Part shown: positions 10,508-21,121 of the stretch, piece by piece | Layout of the letters: the number at the start of each line of letters is the position of its first letter | How positions within the stretch are numbered: the stretch's first letter is position 1 | Origin: Globodera rostochiensis | Lineage: Eukaryota > Nematoda > Chromadorea > Rhabditida > Heteroderidae | DNA: 64,000 nucleotides | Assembly (NCBI GenBank): GCA_018350325.1 | Contig: JAEVLN010000011.1 | Span: 988,449 to 1,052,448, forward strand | Direction: 5' to 3' | The notes under the pieces: model-generated | Told to the model about the DNA's origin: nothing | Seen by the model: the letters and a program-made list of their open reading frames with translations, nothing else | The model's database searches: none | Position numbers and translations under genes: made by a program

Positions 10508-10775
10508 TGCATCTGAGTTGGTGGTGTAGTGGTTAGTGATGTGGGCTGTGAATCTACCTTTTTGAAATTAATTTTTTGGTTGGAGAACTCACCATCTTAA
10601 CTTTGTAAATGTTGAGAGAGGACCCTTTTATTTTGTAATATTGGTAATTATGGGACCAATTTTCTTAACAAAATTCACAGCATTTTTAATATTTTGGCTT
10701 CAAATCTCTTAACAAAATTGAATCAAAAATTCAAAATTTTCTCGGCGGCGCCTACCGGCACCGCCGACCTCCCCG
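10508..10775 (+). mobile_element. SINE-like element
   Basis: The A-box-like GTGGTGTAGTGGTTAG starts it. An AT-rich body follows, with TTCTTAACAAAATT twice, then the hairpin CGGCGGCGCC-TACC-GGCACCGCCG and a C-rich run. The layout matches 1474-1790 and 36240-36425. The B box is decayed. Confidence 0.5.
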
Positions 10776-10984
10776 CCCCCCCCCCTCCCCTCCTCTAATT
10801 TGTAATGGAAGCAGAAATCGCAAAAAAAAATTGCATTTTTGAAAATACCTTAACAAAAAAATGGAGTAAAAACGGAAATGCAATCTTAAAAATCGAACAT
10901 TTTTTAGAAAAATTGATTAAAAAATGCTGTAAAAGGGAAAAACAACCCCTAAAAATTGTCTGGGAAATGGAGTTTTCAACCATT

Positions 10985-11215
10985 GGGGTCGGAAAACCGA
11001 AATCTTCGGTTCGGTTTCGGTTAACCGAAAGGTTCGGTTCGGTTTCAGTTCGGTTCGGTTTGAAACCGAAATCTTCGGTTCGGTTTTCGGTTACCGGTTC
11101 GGTTAACCGAAACATTCGGTTCGGTTATCGGTTTCTTTTCGGTAAAACCGAAAGGTTCGGTTCGGTTATCGGTTTCGGTTTCGGTTAACCGAAAATTTTT
11201 TGAAACCGACAGCCT
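10985..11215. repeat. CGGTT/AACCG simple array, possible fold-back element
   Basis: Dense CGGTTCGGTT and AACCGAA blocks alternate in orientation, so the stretch is largely self-complementary. By analogy with 4510-5824 it may be a hAT-like subterminal array, but I could not define termini or a target duplication. Confidence 0.5.
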
Positions 11216-11581
11216 TAGTGTTGAAGAATGGTTTAAATAGTTAGTTAATTGTAGTTTGAACAAGCACAATTAATTTCCTAAAGCAAATAATCATCAGACT
11301 AATAAATAACTAAAAAATTTATTTTGTTTAGCGTAAAATTTGGTCTAGAAAAGCAAAATATTTTATTACATCATTCTAAAATAAAAAATGAAATTTTGGC
11401 TATTAATTATTATTTCATATTTTGCAATATATTTAAAATTGCCATAAAGAATTTTAGAGGGGAAATAAATGCGTGGAAATAATATGCCAATCAATTTTAT
11501 TGGCTATATTTTCAATAAAAATTAATTATATGCACAAGTTTTATTTATTAATATTAAATAAATAAATTTTAGTAATAAAAA
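11216..11581 (+). promoter_or_regulatory. Doubled 5' flank of the HTH gene, with an aborted first copy
   Basis: Two family 5' flanks are stacked. The first leads to an ATG at 11388 that encodes MKFWLLIIISYFAIYLKLP and stops at 11447: a signal peptide cut short. A second flank with the CCAAT-palindrome follows and leads to the intact gene at 11582. TTTTAG ends at 11572, nine bases before that ATG, and could be a splice or trans-splice acceptor; this is inference. Confidence 0.5.
11487..11503. promoter_or_regulatory. CCAAT...ATTGG inverted motif
   Basis: CCAATCAATTTTATTGG lies about 80 bp before the ATG. Versions of it precede the family copies at 23310 (minus), 29620, 38990 (minus) and 47489 (minus). 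CCAAT is the known NF-Y core, but use here is inference. Confidence 0.4.
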
Positions 11582-12496
11582 ATGAAATTTTGGCTATTCA
11601 TTTTTATTTCATTATTTGCAACGGTTTTTATCAAAAATGCTAATTCTGCGGGCGATGGCGGAGAAGGTCCAAAACTTTACAAAACATTTGATGAAATATT
11701 TGGAAAAGGATGGGACGATGAAAGTAATGATCCAAAAGACTTGAACTGTCGTCATATTAAAGAAGAAGATCAAGACGGACAAGCTCCAAACACTTCTGAT
11801 CAGAAAAAAATTGATGAAATATTGAAACAGAAATTTGATGAAATTTATGATGAAAATTGGTCGAAAGATGAAAACAATTCAGCGCCAGATCAAGATCAAA
11901 GTGTTAATGAACAGCAAAATGAGTCCAATGAATGGGAAAAAATTAAATCTGATCAGCTTAAACGTAAAATTATTCAAAAATTCCGTGAAATGAAAGATAA
12001 TTATTGGGAAAAAAACAAACGCGCACACTCAAACAAAGAACGGGTTCAAATTGAGATAAAAATATCAAATGGTTTGGGTGTTGGTCGCTCAACAATTTAT
12101 AAATGGATGAAAGAATTGGGGTTAAGTCAAGAAAAAAAGTGTAAATCTAAGTTTTCTGAGTTAGAAAAACATGAAATTTTGAAACAATTTGATCAGATTA
12201 AAAGCAAATGTAAGGAGGCAAAACTCGAAAACATTTCAATGCGTGAACTCGATGAAAAAATTGCAAGAAAATTATTTGTTACTACCGCCAGAATTTATAA
12301 ATGGAAACGCGAATTTGGCTCTGTCAGCAATAAAATTTCTGACGAAACAAAAATTGGAATTTTGAAGAAATATGCCAAAATAAAAGAAGAAAATCCGAAA
12401 ATGTCTGATGCCGTTATTGCTGAAATGTTAAAGATTTCAACAAGCAGCCTACGTAATTGGGAAAAGCAATTTAAAGAAAAAATTAAGTATCTTTAA
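11582..12496 (+). CDS. Secreted tandem-HTH family protein (304 aa)
   Basis: This is a single-exon frame. Residues 1-22 are a signal peptide (hydrophobic core FIFISLFATVF, ending NANS). Acidic modules follow: FDEIFGKGWDDE (36-47) and FDEIYDENWSK (85-95). Three lysine-rich HTH modules cover about 127-181, 188-246 and 252-297. Each has the pattern ILxxFxxIK, then a variable linker, IxxxLGV, S/T-x-IYKW, K-x-F/L-G. The fold assignment rests on this helix-turn-helix spacing, not on a database match. Secretion plus DNA-binding-like modules suggests an exported nucleic-acid-binding protein. The target, and whether it acts in host or worm, are unknown. Confidence 0.8.
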   Translation: MKFWLFIFISLFATVFIKNANSAGDGGEGPKLYKTFDEIFGKGWDDESNDPKDLNCRHIKEEDQDGQAPNTSDQKKIDEILKQKFDEIYDENWSKDENNSAPDQDQSVNEQQNESNEWEKIKSDQLKRKIIQKFREMKDNYWEKNKRAHSNKERVQIEIKISNGLGVGRSTIYKWMKELGLSQEKKCKSKFSELEKHEILKQFDQIKSKCKEAKLENISMRELDEKIARKLFVTTARIYKWKREFGSVSNKISDETKIGILKKYAKIKEENPKMSDAVIAEMLKISTSSLRNWEKQFKEKIKYL

Positions 12497-12725
12497 AAAT
12501 ATACGTACTTTATAGCCCGTTGACTCAACGTGTAAATGTTATTATTGCTTGGGATAGATTTATTTGAAAAACTGTTGTCCTTTTTTTTGTTTAAGAATAT
12601 ATTGAATAGGTTAAGTCAGCGAGTCATTAATGCTTAAGAAATAAAAACAATAAAAATGATATGTTTGTTTTTATTTGGGATTGAAGAAATATGTCAAAAT
12701 AAATGGGTGATTCCTGAATAATTGA
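12497..12725. other. Conserved 3' flank plus a short last-module scrap
   Basis: GACTCAACGTG..TTATTATTGCTTGGGAT follows the stop, as in other copies. At 12675-12705 the sequence GAAGAAATATGTCAAAATAAA echoes the LKKYAKIK part of the last module. Confidence 0.5.
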
Positions 12726-13643
12726 TTGTCTGTATCTCTTCGGGGAATGGTTGCCGCAAAAAATTTTTCCGGATTCTTATATTACAGCCCGGGCGAAGTC
12801 GAATGATATATAATTTGTTCCGTTTTGCCTCTGGCCTGTATGATCCATATTTACCCTTTAGGGGTGTAAATTCAACTGGGCAACACCCAAAACTTTTGTA
12901 CAAAAAATGGCATGGACCCAAAACCTAAAAATTTTTGGTCATTTTTTGGGTTTTGTTTTTTTGGGTTTTGCTCCTCACTAGTCAATAAAAACGTGGATTT
13001 ATAAATTATAAAAATTCGCTTATAATTGTCTGTTTATATTTTTAATTGATATATTTTCATTTTAATATAATTATTATGCCGTTATGGTGATAGGAACAAA
13101 AAATATATGATCACTATGACACGAGTATGAATTATTATGTTGATGATGAGCATGAATTTAAGACATTGATGATAATAATTAATTCATGTTTTCGTTTTTG
13201 GTCATTCGGCTGAAGATTTGCGTAAAATTTGTAATAGTTTTGCTTATTCAAATTGGGAAGAACTTGAGTCTAAAAACAACGACAGGTATTTTATTCCTAT
13301 TTGCATAAAAGGGTTGAATTCATAAATAATATGAGAGGGCGATCAACGACCGCCCATGGCGCTATATGAGCCAGAAAAATATTGGAAGAGTACCAATATT
13401 TCATCGTTTCCTGCATTAATATATGTATTTTTAAATAAATGTATTGTTTATTTTGTCCAATTTTATTAAATAATTTTTTAGAAAATTCAAATGTTCCGTG
13501 AAACCGCTCCCCAAGTTTTTTTAGCACTAAGCCATTAGTAGGCATTTATCCGCCATTAATTTTCTAGACCATCGCAGTGCCGTTCCCCCCTCAAACGCAA
13601 TCAATGATTCCTTCCGTTTACTCTCATCCGCTTCCGTTACAGC

Positions 13644-14027
13644 ATGCCAAAACCTACCCAATGGTTTCCATCGAATATACTATTTCCTCCTCCTTTCCTC
13701 CCACCATCTCACATACTATCGCCAAACCATGCGCATCCACCGTTCTTCCCACCGTCTCACATGCCACGGCCCATCCATCCGCATCCACCGTTCCTCCCAC
13801 CAGCTCAGATGTCAATGCCCGTCCGTCCGCAACCGACGGTTTTCTCTCTAGCTCCCGGACTTTTGCCAATGCCGGCAAAACTGCCGCTTCATTTCTTTCC
13901 ACCGTTAGCCCGGGTTATGACCGTTAATCCGCCGTGCACCACGATAGCAACAACCGCAAATAATGCCGCGGATTACGCCACCACGCCCAGGTGCGACTCA
14001 AACATCAAATTGAATAACGAATTTTAA
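13644..14027 (+). CDS. Proline-rich protein, probable 3' exon
   Basis: The 127-codon frame is rich in P, H and S, with an internal repeat: PPFLPPSHILSP, PPFFPPSHMPRP, PPFLPPAQMSMP. Its base composition is clearly more GC-rich than the neighbourhood. TTACAG directly precedes it and could be a splice acceptor, so the true 5' part may lie upstream. Such tails occur in RNA-processing and structural proteins, but nothing here identifies the protein. Confidence 0.45.
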   Translation: MPKPTQWFPSNILFPPPFLPPSHILSPNHAHPPFFPPSHMPRPIHPHPPFLPPAQMSMPVRPQPTVFSLAPGLLPMPAKLPLHFFPPLARVMTVNPPCTTIATTANNAADYATTPRCDSNIKLNNEF

Positions 14028-14138
14028 TCGAACGGAAAATATTTAAACTCTAATTTAGTTTGCTTTCCAGAGCGCGTCGGTAACAATTCAAATCGCGCTA
14101 CGGATAATACCCGAAGAAGAATATTTTATAGCATTATA

Positions 14139-14383
14139 TTGAGCAAATTTTACCAACTGATCGATGCAGATGAATCTATCAAAATTTCATATAATCAGTT
14201 TCGAGGAGTATATGATAATGAAAAACGACAAAAAACTGGGATGATTTGTTATATAACGCAAACATCGATGAAAATAAATCAAATTATGGCCTTGACAACG
14301 TTAAAAAGGTTCAAGAATATTTTGACAATCAGTTCCCCGGAAAATTTATAATTATTGCATTTTCAAAGGTTTTGAAGTTATAA
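14139..14383 (+). pseudogene. Broken frame of unknown function
   Basis: One frame gives SKFYQLIDADESIKISYNQF. A second frame continues with NIDENKSNYGLDNVKKVQEY and ends at 14383. Together they look like one protein with a frameshift near 14260. No family was recognised. Confidence 0.35.
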
Positions 14384-14726
14384 ATTAAAAAATACCGCCA
14401 TAGAAATCAAGTCTGAAATTCTAGACAGCCTATCACAACCAAACCTAAAATAGTTAAAATAAATCAAAATGATGACCTAAATTCCATAACGATAACAATT
14501 CACATCCCCAAGGACTTATTTGCTAGACCGTTTAAAAAACCCTTTGGGGTGCGTATTAGTCCGCATTCGACCTAATAAATTTTTATTTCTGTAATATTCT
14601 TACTTTTTCGTTAAATTTAATATGTAAAAACTATAAAAGACAGATAACCTTTTCTTTGGAAAAAAAGAATTCTCATTAAAATAAAAAATAAAAAATATTA
14701 AATGATAACAAAAATATATAACAAAA

Positions 14727-15148
14727 ATGAATATACGTGATACTGCAGCCATTGTGTTGTTTGATTCTGCCAAACAAGAAGCCGAGAGGCTTTGGTGGGA
14801 AATAGTATTGTTGGCAGACGAGGTCGATGATTATAACAGATCTGCAAGGGGTGCTTTGACTCGAGCAATTAAAGTTCGAAAAAGTTCCCTTCGACGAGGA
14901 TGTTCGAGAATGGTTTCAAAAAATTTCAGATTCTATAGGGAAAATATATACGATAATAGACAAAAATATACGATAAAAGACAAAATAAACGAAGAGCGGC
15001 ATAAAGCCGAAATGGCCTGGCAAGGGGTGGGAGAAGCAGTGATATACAACGAGTTAGGGACCTTGAGAAAAATATTTTAAAAGGGCAAAACGCCGCAAGA
15101 AATTTCCATACGGAAACCAAACGTATTCGTTCCCGAATTTTAAATTAA
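14727..15148 (+). pseudogene. Coiled-coil-like unknown protein, first of a pair
   Basis: The frame from 14727 encodes 117 residues rich in K, R and E, with heptad-like spacing (AKQEAERLWWEIVLLADEVD). A one-base shift near 15060 restores a further open stretch (LEKNILKGQNAARNFHTETK) to 15148. It shares an A-V/H-I-IYNE segment and similar size with the next frame, so the two may be diverged tandem duplicates. Function is unknown. Confidence 0.4.
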
Positions 15149-15306
15149 GAAAAATTGGTTCCAGTCTGAAGTATTAGCAATTCTTGATGTATTGGAATAG
15201 TATAAAAGAAACGTTAAACCCTAAAAATTAAAAGCAAAAAAACAAAAAAAAATATAAAACAAAAAACTAAAAAGGATTTTATAAAAATAATAAATTTGGG
15301 CTTTTT

Positions 15307-15694
15307 GTGATGGGAACGAAAAGTTGTGAGTTTACAAAAGAGGAAAAAGAACAGCTAAATTCGGCTAGGCGTGCCATCGAAAGAACCTATGCCGATGTTG
15401 GTAGACTGTTTCGAGAAGCCCGCGATTTCTCTATTACTTCTCAAAATACAAAAAGGGAAGCCGAAAAAATTATGAGAGGAAAACCTATTAACAAAACAGG
15501 AAATTATGGTTTGATCGTTTGTCCGAGGGGTACGAAAAGAGCATATTTTAGCTCACATAATATATAACGAAGCAAGCAAAATAGAAAGGGCTAGAAAAGA
15601 AATGAAAAAAATGTTTAGATCAAAAAGATCTTATAATGTGCGAGAATTGGTAAATTCAGCGAAAATCACGCTTGAAAAGTGGAAATTCTTATAG
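15307..15694 (+). pseudogene. Coiled-coil-like unknown protein, second of a pair
   Basis: The frame from 15307 encodes 86 residues (EEKEQLNSARRAIERTYADV). Another frame carries on with HILAHIIYNEASKIERARKE and ends VNSAKITLEKWKFL at 15694. One frameshift near 15520 would join them. It resembles the frame at 14727 in layout and in the IIYNE motif. Confidence 0.4.
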
Positions 15695-16221
15695 AACCTC
15701 CTATACGCAATCCGATCTCGGCATAGACGATCTGGCTGCTTAGATCCGGGATTCTAGAGGGTGCCCTACGGAGCCAAGACACCCTACGGGGCCAAAAAGA
15801 CCAGCAGTTGTTCCAACGTTCCTTAGCGGTGCTTTACCGGTTTATGATGAGTTTGATGTTTAAAGAAAGTGAAAATCAATTAGGTAAAAAGATACAAAAA
15901 CAAAGTAGGTGAAACTCAAATAGGTGAAAACAGATGAAATCGGGTAAAACTTTCACCTAATAGATAATAGAGGGGGGTGGGATTAAGGGATGGCTTTTTA
16001 TAATCGACATCACTTAAAACTCGTATTAGTCAATTTTCATGTCTTAGTTAGTCACCAATAGTCATTAATCATAGTTTATTTTTTATGTAATATTCATCAA
16101 TAGTCATTAGTCATAGTCATATTTTTATGTAATAGTCATCAGTAGTCATCTCATAGGCGCCATTTGGTAATAACTAGTCTCATTTGTCATCGTTTGTCAT
16201 CTTATCATGATCATTAGTCAT
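15695..16221. other. Gene-free stretch with AGTCAT-rich low complexity
   Basis: About 16020-16220 is a loose array of TAGTCATTAGTCAT-type units. No gene is seen. Confidence 0.5.
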
Positions 16222-16315
16222 ATTTGCGGCAACCATTCCCCGAAGAGACACAGACCCGAGACTGTAGTGTCTTTTGACTAGGGGAATCAGTTTCCCACTG
16301 ATTAAAGAAAAATCA

Positions 16316-16833
16316 TTTGATGATATATTTGGAAAAGGATTCAAAAGATTTGAACTGTCGTCATGTTAAAGAAGAAGATCAAGACGTACAAGCTCCAAAC
16401 ACTTCTGATCAGAAATATATTGAGGCTTATTGAAACAGAAATTTGATGAAATTTATGATAAAAATTGGTCGAAAGACGAAAACAATTCAGCGCCAGATCA
16501 AGATGAGTGTTGATGAACAACAAAATGAGTCCAATAAATCTGAAAAATTTGAGTCTGATCAGCAAAAACGTGAAATTATTCAAAAATTCCGTGAAATGAA
16601 AGACGGTTATAGGCAAAAAGGATATTCCAAAAATGAATGGAATCAAATTGAGTCTAAAATATCAAATGGTTTCAGGGGTTAGTCGCAGAACAATTTATAA
16701 ATGGGTTAAAGCGCAAATTTGGCCTTTCAGCCAGCAACAAATTTTCTGATGCAACAAAAATTGGAATTTTAAAGAAATATGGCAAAATAAAAAGGAAAAA
16801 TCCAAAAATGACAGATGCCGTTATTGCTGATCA
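16316..16833 (+). pseudogene. HTH family pseudogene, truncated
   Basis: The signal peptide is missing. The acidic module, the QQNESNKSEKFESDQQKREI linker, the first HTH module and the last module can be followed, with deletions and frameshifts (the middle module is mostly gone). It breaks off inside the last module at 16833, where a dispersed repeat shared with 27946 begins. Confidence 0.7.
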
Positions 16834-17109
16834 ATGGGAGATATTTTAATGCAAAATTTCTTGGGTTTAAAAATGACCAAAATTTGAATTTTTAACAATT
16901 TTTTGCCAAATTATACTTCGAAATCCTCAAAAAGCTACAAAAATGGGAAAATCTATTTTTTAAATATTTTTTCTAATTTAATTTTTTTTTAAATTCAAAA
17001 AAAATCGGTTCTGGGCGATGGGGCATCCGATGGATGACGATCAGGCGTAGGGATAGCAGCGGGTGAAGGGGTCGGAATGAATTGGGGAGAATTTAGGAAA
17101 GAGTTCGCA
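16834..17109. repeat. Dispersed repeat also upstream of Srt remnants
   Basis: CAATGGGAGATATTT.AATGC to GGGGAGAATTT.GGAAA matches 27946-28255 closely; 41770-41920 is a more diverged copy. At both other sites it leads into an Srt receptor start. Here it is cut by the Harbinger-like element at about 17110. Confidence 0.65.
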
Positions 17110-19104
17110 GCGAGGGAACTTTCCCCCGAAAATTCCCCGGGAACGTTCCCAGGGAATTTTCCCCCAATTCCAAGGGAATTCCTGTAAAAAAAGAAAATCG
17201 GGGGATTTTCGCAAATTTCCCCCGAAATCAAGAAATTGAGGGAAATTTCCCTTCCACTGAAAAATGAGGGAAATTTCATGTGTTTTTTGATCATTGAAGG
17301 ACAGTTATTTTGCATCTTTGTTTACGCAAAAATCTGCATATGCTGGCGCTGTTGATTGGTCATTTGTGTGTTTTTTACTTTATTTCTTAATTCTCTGCTG
17401 CCGCTGATTATAAAAATAATCTGCTGAATTATTCTATCAAATATTTAATCAATTCCGTCAAGGCGTGGCAGGCCATCACTGACCACCTAAATGCCCATTT
17501 TGAAGTTTAATCCTCTGTGAAATATTTAATCTCTTAAAGATGTGTTTATTTATGCTTAATTTATAAGCTTTAGCATATAATGGCTGTTTCATGCGTAATA
17601 AGGAACCGCATAAGCAACATATTTATAAACCAATTCCAGACTACGATAATGAGAAAATGATCAAACGTTTTCGCTTTTCAAATGAGGGAGTGCACTATTT
17701 ATGTAATTTGGTGGAAGAAAGACTTGGCAATCATTTTGACAATCGTGGAGTCCCGATTCCCGTAAAGACTCAGGTGCGCTGCGTCTTAGTATTAAATCCA
17801 ATTAAAAAAATGTAGGTGTTGGTCGCTCTTAATTATTTGGCTGGAAATAGTTTTCAAATTCATATTGGTGACTCCTTTGGCATTTCACAAATGTCGGTTA
17901 GCTCTTGCATTCGGAAATTTTGTGAAGCTATTTGCGAAAAAAGAAACGATTTTATCAAATTATCCCGCTCTACTGCCGATTTGAATACCACCAAATTGGG
18001 ATTTTACAATATCTGTTCTCTCCAAGGGATAATAGGAGCAGTTGACGGGACACATGTTAAATTGGAGGTTTGGTTGAGAGGGTTCTAGTTTATCAAACTT
18101 AGTTAAGGGAGTTTCATTTGTTGGAGAAGGCGTGGCCGAAATCCATACGTCAACAGAAAAAATTATTATTCGATTAACTGTCTTGGTCTTGCCGACTTAC
18201 GGTGCAAATTTGCTTTTTTTGATGCACGTCACCCTGGCAGTGCGCATGATTCGAGAATACTTCGGTACTCATTTGATTTTTTCAAATTATCAAAGGAATA
18301 CAGATCAACACCGCTATGGGATTTTTTCGAAAATGTTCGCCCAAATGACGCCCATTACAATTCGGTTATTCTTGGCGATAGTGCATTTCCAATTCGCCGA
18401 TGGCTTTTGACACCGTATTCTACTCCGCAAGGAATTGCGCAGGAGAGATTTAATTATTTGCAAAGCAAAGGACGTGTCAAAATTGAACACGCCTTTGGAG
18501 TATGGAAACGAAGATTTTCTATAAACAAAACAGGATTCCGTGTTAAACTTTCGGCAATTCCGAAATGCATTATTGCAACGGTTGTACTTCACAACATTGC
18601 TTTGGAATGGAACATGCCATTGCCTGAGGAGGAAGAAAATGAAGAATTTAGGGCAGTAGCAGATGAAGATGCAGAACTGCTTCCACAAGAAATTGTTGGA
18701 GAGCCTAACGTAGGACAAATCAATGAAAGAACAGCTCGTATTATTGGGCAAAATACCCGTGACACTATTGCTCAGCGTCTTTTAACTCGAAGAGATTAGT
18801 CAATTTACATTTGTTATAATGTTGATGCAAATTTTTGCATGAAATATAAACAAATTATTTTATGGGAGACAGTGTTCCCCTGCTATTTGTAGGGGAGCTT
18901 TTCGAGGGAAATTTCCCTCCAAATTGGTGGAATTTTCCCCGGGAATTTTCTTTTTTTACGGGGAAGATTCCCTGGGTAAATCTCCCTCGATTTCGGGGGA
19001 AGTCTCCCTCAAAAACCAGGGAATTTCTTTTTTTACGAATTGGGGGAGTTTTCCCCCCAAATCGAGGGAAACTTCCCATTCCCTCGCTCTTTTTTTACGG
19101 GCTC
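17110..19104. mobile_element. Harbinger-like DNA transposon, copy 1 (5' end clipped)
   Basis: Subterminal DNA is rich in GGGAAATTTCCC-like inverted blocks. The right end reads CTCTTTTTTTACGGGCTC. The left end starts at AGCGAGGGAAC and lacks the CCCGTAAAAAAAG of copy 2. It carries a DDE transposase of the Harbinger type. The period to copy 2 is exactly 2014 bp at both gene ends. Confidence 0.8.
17591..18799 (+). CDS. Harbinger-like transposase, copy 1 (spliced)
   Basis: Exon 1 (17591-17773) joins exon 2 at 17816 across a 42 bp GT-AG intron, giving VKTQVLVALNYLAGNSFQ, the usual N-terminal core of this class. Exon 2 holds GAVDGTHV (first catalytic Asp). From about 18105 to 18799 an open frame holds FFDARHPGSAHDSR and ILGDSAFPIRRW (second Asp region) and KIEHAFGVWKRR (Glu region). 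A second intron is likely between 18068 and about 18140, but its exact ends are unresolved. With splicing the reading frame looks intact, so what appear to be stops are probably intronic. Confidence 0.75.
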
Positions 19105-19105
19105 T

Positions 19106-21118
19106 GAGCCCGTAAAAAAAGAGCGAGGGAACTTTCCCCCGAAAATTCCCCGGGAACGTTCCCAGGGAATTTTCCCCCAATTCCAAGGGAATTCCTGTAA
19201 AAAAAGAAAATCGGGGGATTTTCGCAAATTTCCCCCGAAATCAAGAAATTGAGGGAAATTTCCCTTCCACTGAAAAATGAGGGAAATTTCATGTGTTTTT
19301 TGATCATTGAAGGACAGTTATTTTGCATCTTTGTTTACGCAAAAATCTGCATATGCTGGCGCTGTTGATTGGTCATTTGTGTGTTTTTTACTTTATTTCT
19401 TAATTCTCTGCTGCCGCTGATTATAAAAAATAATCTGCTGAATTATTCTATCAAATATTTAATCAATTCCGTCAAGGCGTGGCAGGCCATCACTGACCAC
19501 CTAAATGCCCATTTTGAAGTTTAATCCTCTGTGAAATATTTAATCTCTTAAAGATGTGTTTATTTATGCTTAATTTATAAGCTTTAGCATATAATGGCTG
19601 TTTCATGCGTAATAAGGAACCGCATAAGCAACATATTTATAAACCAATTCCAGACTACGATAATGAGAAAATGATCAAACGTTTTCGCTTTTCAAATGAG
19701 GGAGTGCACTATTTATGTAATTTGGTGGAAGAAAGACTTGGCAATCATTTTGACAATCGTGGAGTCCCGATTCCCGTAAAGACTCAGGTGCGCTGCGTCT
19801 TAGTATTAAATCCAATTAAAAAAATGTAGGTGTTGGTCGCTCTTAATTATTTGGCTGGAAATAGTTTTCAAATTCATATTGGTGACTCCTTTGGCATTTC
19901 ACAAATGTCGGTTAGCTCTTGCATTCGGAAATTTTGTGAAGCTATTTGCGAAAAAAGAAACGATTTTATCAAATTATCCCGCTCTACTGCCGATTTGAAT
20001 ACCACCAAATTGGGATTTTACAATATCTGTTCTCTCCAAGGGATAATAGGAGCAGTTGACGGGACACATGTTAAATTGGAGGTTTGGTTGAGAGGGTTCT
20101 AGTTTATCAAACTTAGTTAAGGGAGTTTCATTTGTTGGAGAAGGCGTGGCCGAAATCCATACGTCAACAGAAAAAATTATTATTCGATTAACTGTCTTGG
20201 TCTTGCCGACTTACGGTGCAAATTTGCTTTTTTTGATGCACGTCACCCTGGCAGTGCGCATGATTCGAGAATACTTCGGTACTCATTTGATTTTTTCAAA
20301 TTATCAAAGGAATACAGATCAACACCGCTATGGGATTTTTTCGAAAATGTTCGCCCAAATGACGCCCATTACAATTCGGTTATTCTTGGCGATAGTGCAT
20401 TTCCAATTCGCCGATGGCTTTTGACACCGTATTCTACTCCGCAAGGAATTGCGCAGGAGAGATTTAATTATTTGCAAAGCAAAGGACGTGTCAAAATTGA
20501 ACACGCCTTTGGAGTATGGAAACGAAGATTTTCTATAAACAAAACAGGATTCCGTGTTAAACTTTCGGCAATTCCGAAATGCATTATTGCAACGGTTGTA
20601 CTTCACAACATTGCTTTGGAATGGAACATGCCATTGCCTGAGGAGGAAGAAAATGAAGAATTTAGGGCAGTAGCAGATGAAGATGCAGAACTGCTTCCAC
20701 AAGAAATTGTTGGAGAGCCTAACGTAGGACAAATCAATGAAAGAACAGCTCGTATTATTGGGCAAAATACCCGTGACACTATTGCTCAGCGTCTTTTAAC
20801 TCGAAGAGATTAGTCAATTTACATTTGTTATAATGTTGATGCAAATTTTTGCATGAAATATAAACAAATTATTTTATGGGAGACAGTGTTCCCCTGCTAT
20901 TTGTAGGGGAGCTTTTCGAGGGAAATTTCCCTCCAAATTGGTGGAATTTTCCCCGGGAATTTTCTTTTTTTACGGGGAAGATTCCCTGGGTAAATCTCCC
21001 TCGATTTCGGGGGAAGTTTCCCTCAAAAACCAGGGAATTTCTTTTTTTACGAATTGGGGGAGTTTTCCCCCCAAATCGAGGGAAACTTCCCATTCCCTCG
21101 CTCTTTTTTTACGGGCTC
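19106..21118. mobile_element. Harbinger-like DNA transposon, copy 2
   Basis: This copy begins GAGCCCGTAAAAAAAGAGCG and ends CGCTCTTTTTTTACGGGCTC, a perfect terminal inversion. It follows copy 1 with only the palindromic junction ACGGGCTC-T-GAGCCCGT between. Only a handful of base differences separate the two (one extra A near 19427; C to T near 21016), so duplication was very recent or is an assembly effect. The string TCTGA follows both right ends. Confidence 0.8.
19605..20813 (+). CDS. Harbinger-like transposase, copy 2 (spliced)
   Basis: The predicted protein is identical to copy 1 in all exons read, with the same 42 bp intron (19788-19829). The catalytic-core motifs GAVDGTHV, ILGDSAFPI and KIEHAFG are all present. 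The usual Harbinger partner gene (Myb/SANT-like protein) is not seen in either element. Confidence 0.75.
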
Positions 21119-21121
21119 TGA

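Larger units (their letters stand above)
12727..16255. mobile_element. 3.5 kb segment bounded by ~30 bp inverted repeats
   Basis: The left edge holds CTCTTCGGGGAATGGTTGCC (within 12727-12758). The right edge holds its complement GGCAACCATTCCCCGAAGAG (within 16222-16255). HTH family sequence lies on both outer sides. The interior carries a proline-rich exon and several broken lysine/glutamate-rich frames found nowhere else in the window. It could be an unclassified mobile element; no transposase motif was recognised. Confidence 0.4.

Noticed and set aside
10795..11269. Frames rich in NRTE and RFGS
   Set aside because: They cover a CGGTT simple array and are compositional.
17591..18088. Harbinger transposase as a dead gene because of stops at 17815 and 18088
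   Set aside because: The first stop lies in a 42 bp GT-AG intron, and the second probably lies in another short intron.
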